Assembly (NCBI GenBank): GCA_016932015.1
Contig: JAFGDQ010000114.1
Location: 1-64,000, forward strand
From: Spirochaetota bacterium
GTDB taxonomy: Bacteria > Spirochaetota > UBA4802 > JAFGDQ01
DNA length: 64,000 nt
Direction of reading: 5' to 3'
The notes beneath the pieces were generated by a model. That model was not told the origin of the DNA. It was given only the letters and a program-made list of their open reading frames with translations, and searched no databases. Shown one piece after another: positions 63,157-64,000 of this stretch (position 1 is its first letter; each line of letters begins with the position of its first letter). Both the position numbers and the translations under genes were made by a program.

Positions 63157-63747
63157 ATGAAAAAATTCCTTATCGTTGTTACCGTACTTCTGTTTACCTG
63201 TTCTTTAATCAATGCGCAGGAAATGGAAAGCGAAGAAACTTCAGCAGATGAGAGTGCCATTGAAGAAAATATAGAGACGCAGGTTGAAGAAGAAGCTGTT
63301 GAAACTGTAAAAGAAGTGGTAGAAAATGAAGCAGAAGCAAAAAAAGAGGAAAAAGTTCAGCCAAAGTCGGCACAGGAGTATATTGCAGACCTTTCAAGCG
63401 ATGACGAAGAAAAAATTGTAGCAGCCGCGGACTGGGCAGCTACAGAAAAAGAAAAAACAGCAGTTCCCCAGCTGATTAAACTGCTTAAAGAGGATGAACG
63501 TCCAAAAGTAAGAGTATACGCAACAATTGCTCTCGGATTGATAGCAGATGAAAGCTGTATTCCCGCATTAAACGAAGCCCTTACAGGAGACAGCAATGCT
63601 GATGTACGCTATTCCGTATTACTCGCAATTCACAGAATTGATCCGAGCAAATCAATTGATGCTTTAAAGAAAGCAAAAGAGTCGGAAACCGACCCTTTCA
63701 TGAAAGATTATATGGAAAAAATGGAAAAGAAAATTAAAGAGGAGTAA
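63157..63747 (+). CDS. Secreted HEAT-repeat protein
   Basis: The start is taken at ATG 63157 (196 aa), preceded by AAAGAGGTG and giving a clean signal peptide (ending INAQ); an upstream in-frame start at 63106 would bury it. An acidic Glu/Val-rich region (about 22-70) is followed by three HEAT-like repeats (AVPQLIKLLKEDERPKVRVYATIALGLI, shown by VPQLIKLLKEDERPKVR, and CIPALNEALTGDSNADVRYSVLLAI). HEAT repeats bind proteins; a periplasmic scaffold is likely. The partner is unknown. It has its own promoter and terminator. Confidence 0.8.
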   Translation: MKKFLIVVTVLLFTCSLINAQEMESEETSADESAIEENIETQVEEEAVETVKEVVENEAEAKKEEKVQPKSAQEYIADLSSDDEEKIVAAADWAATEKEKTAVPQLIKLLKEDERPKVRVYATIALGLIADESCIPALNEALTGDSNADVRYSVLLAIHRIDPSKSIDALKKAKESETDPFMKDYMEKMEKKIKEE

Positions 63748-63781
63748 TTTTACTTTTCCTGTAACTGATTTAATTATAAAT

Positions 63782-63813
63782 AAAAGCATGCAGCTTAGAA
63801 GCGGCATGCTTTT
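63782..63813 (+). terminator. Intrinsic terminator of the HEAT-repeat gene
   Basis: A 10-bp stem AAAAGCATGC/GCATGCTTTT (63782-63791 with 63804-63813) with a short inner GCTT/AAGC pairing and a following T-rich tail. It lies 35 nt after the stop codon. Confidence 0.88.
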
Positions 63814-63971
63814 TTATTTTCCTGTTTTACTAAAATTCCTTGATTAAGAAGTTATAAAATATTTAATTGTATGCATTAACAGATTTTTATGAATAAGGCA
63901 TCTTATTTATACAGTATAAAAATGGAAATATTGCCATTTCCAGAAACATTTTATTTTAAAGGACTTTTATT

Positions 63972-64000
63972 TTGATTAAAGAAGAAATTAAATATCTGGT
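63972..64000 (+). CDS. Possible start of a gene cut by the window edge
   Basis: A TTG codon at 63972 is preceded by AAAGGA about 9 nt upstream and opens a frame that stays open to the end (MIKEEIKYLV). Only nine complete codons are visible, so the gene cannot be identified. Confidence 0.3.

Noticed and set aside
1-64000. CRISPR arrays, insertion sequences, prophage or integrase genes
   Set aside because: No regularly spaced repeats, no transposase or integrase motifs and no att-type duplication beside the tRNA were seen.

Overview
The window reads as a chromosomal segment of a low-G+C, prototrophic spirochaete (Spirochaetota). The best evidence is the gene order 5228-11089: a filament-like protein resembling CfpA, the cytoplasmic filament protein of Treponema, then an uncharacterised protein, then a pyruvate,phosphate dikinase homologue. 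From memory this is the order of TP0748-TP0747-TP0746 in Treponema pallidum. A flagellar motor gene (fliG), many secreted or outer-membrane proteins, several STAS-type regulators and AT-rich intergenic DNA fit the same group. Amino-acid biosynthesis genes (leuA with a leucine attenuator, argJ), pabBC and tgt argue for a free-living organism rather than a reduced host-bound one. No insertion sequence, prophage, CRISPR array or rRNA was seen. The single tRNA is tRNA-Pro(GGG).

Layout. 1-4810: two envelope-type proteins on the minus strand (TPR and fibronectin-like) and a von Willebrand A protein with its own strong promoter. 5228-12619: cfpA, then an apparent operon of an unknown gene, a PPDK homologue with a degenerate ATP-grasp domain, a GAF/PP2C protein with a degenerate metal site, and a small zinc ribbon. 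12632-19893: a WecG/TagA glycosyltransferase, a stand-alone LeuA regulatory domain, a lipoprotein, a thioredoxin-like lipoprotein, a sensor/STAS pair, transketolase and an ATP-grasp acyl-CoA synthetase subunit. 20084-25904: a protease-propeller-barrel protein, a HATPase-HDOD regulator and NrnA. 25911-33779: a ParB-like/TPR-Mrr pair, a six-hairpin glycosidase-like protein, two STAS proteins and a LysM lipoprotein. 34201-40865: tgt, an outer-membrane protein, recA-map, and leuA with a leucine leader-peptide attenuator.

41120-47545: lemA-TPM-TPM-sirtuin, a pabB-pabC fusion, a 27-bp perfect inverted repeat, and three small heat-shock genes behind a perfect CIRCE operator. 47701-55440: a secreted protein, a cyclic-nucleotide-binding protein, a radical SAM protein, a second HATPase regulator, rnfB overlapping fliG, a lytic transglycosylase, a PTS EIIA-zinc ribbon fusion and tRNA-Pro. 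55654-63747: a Mut7-C RNase protein, a MaoC-type hydratase, a CsgG-like/barrel protein, argJ, a BIME-like double inverted repeat, a GMC oxidoreductase with a YdjM-like partner, a CheX-like protein and a HEAT-repeat protein. A new gene may begin at the right edge.

Two things stand out. One is the cfpA/PPDK neighbourhood, where two adjacent enzyme homologues have each lost catalytic residues. The other is the textbook leucine attenuator upstream of leuA. All family assignments are made by reading the sequence; no database search was run.
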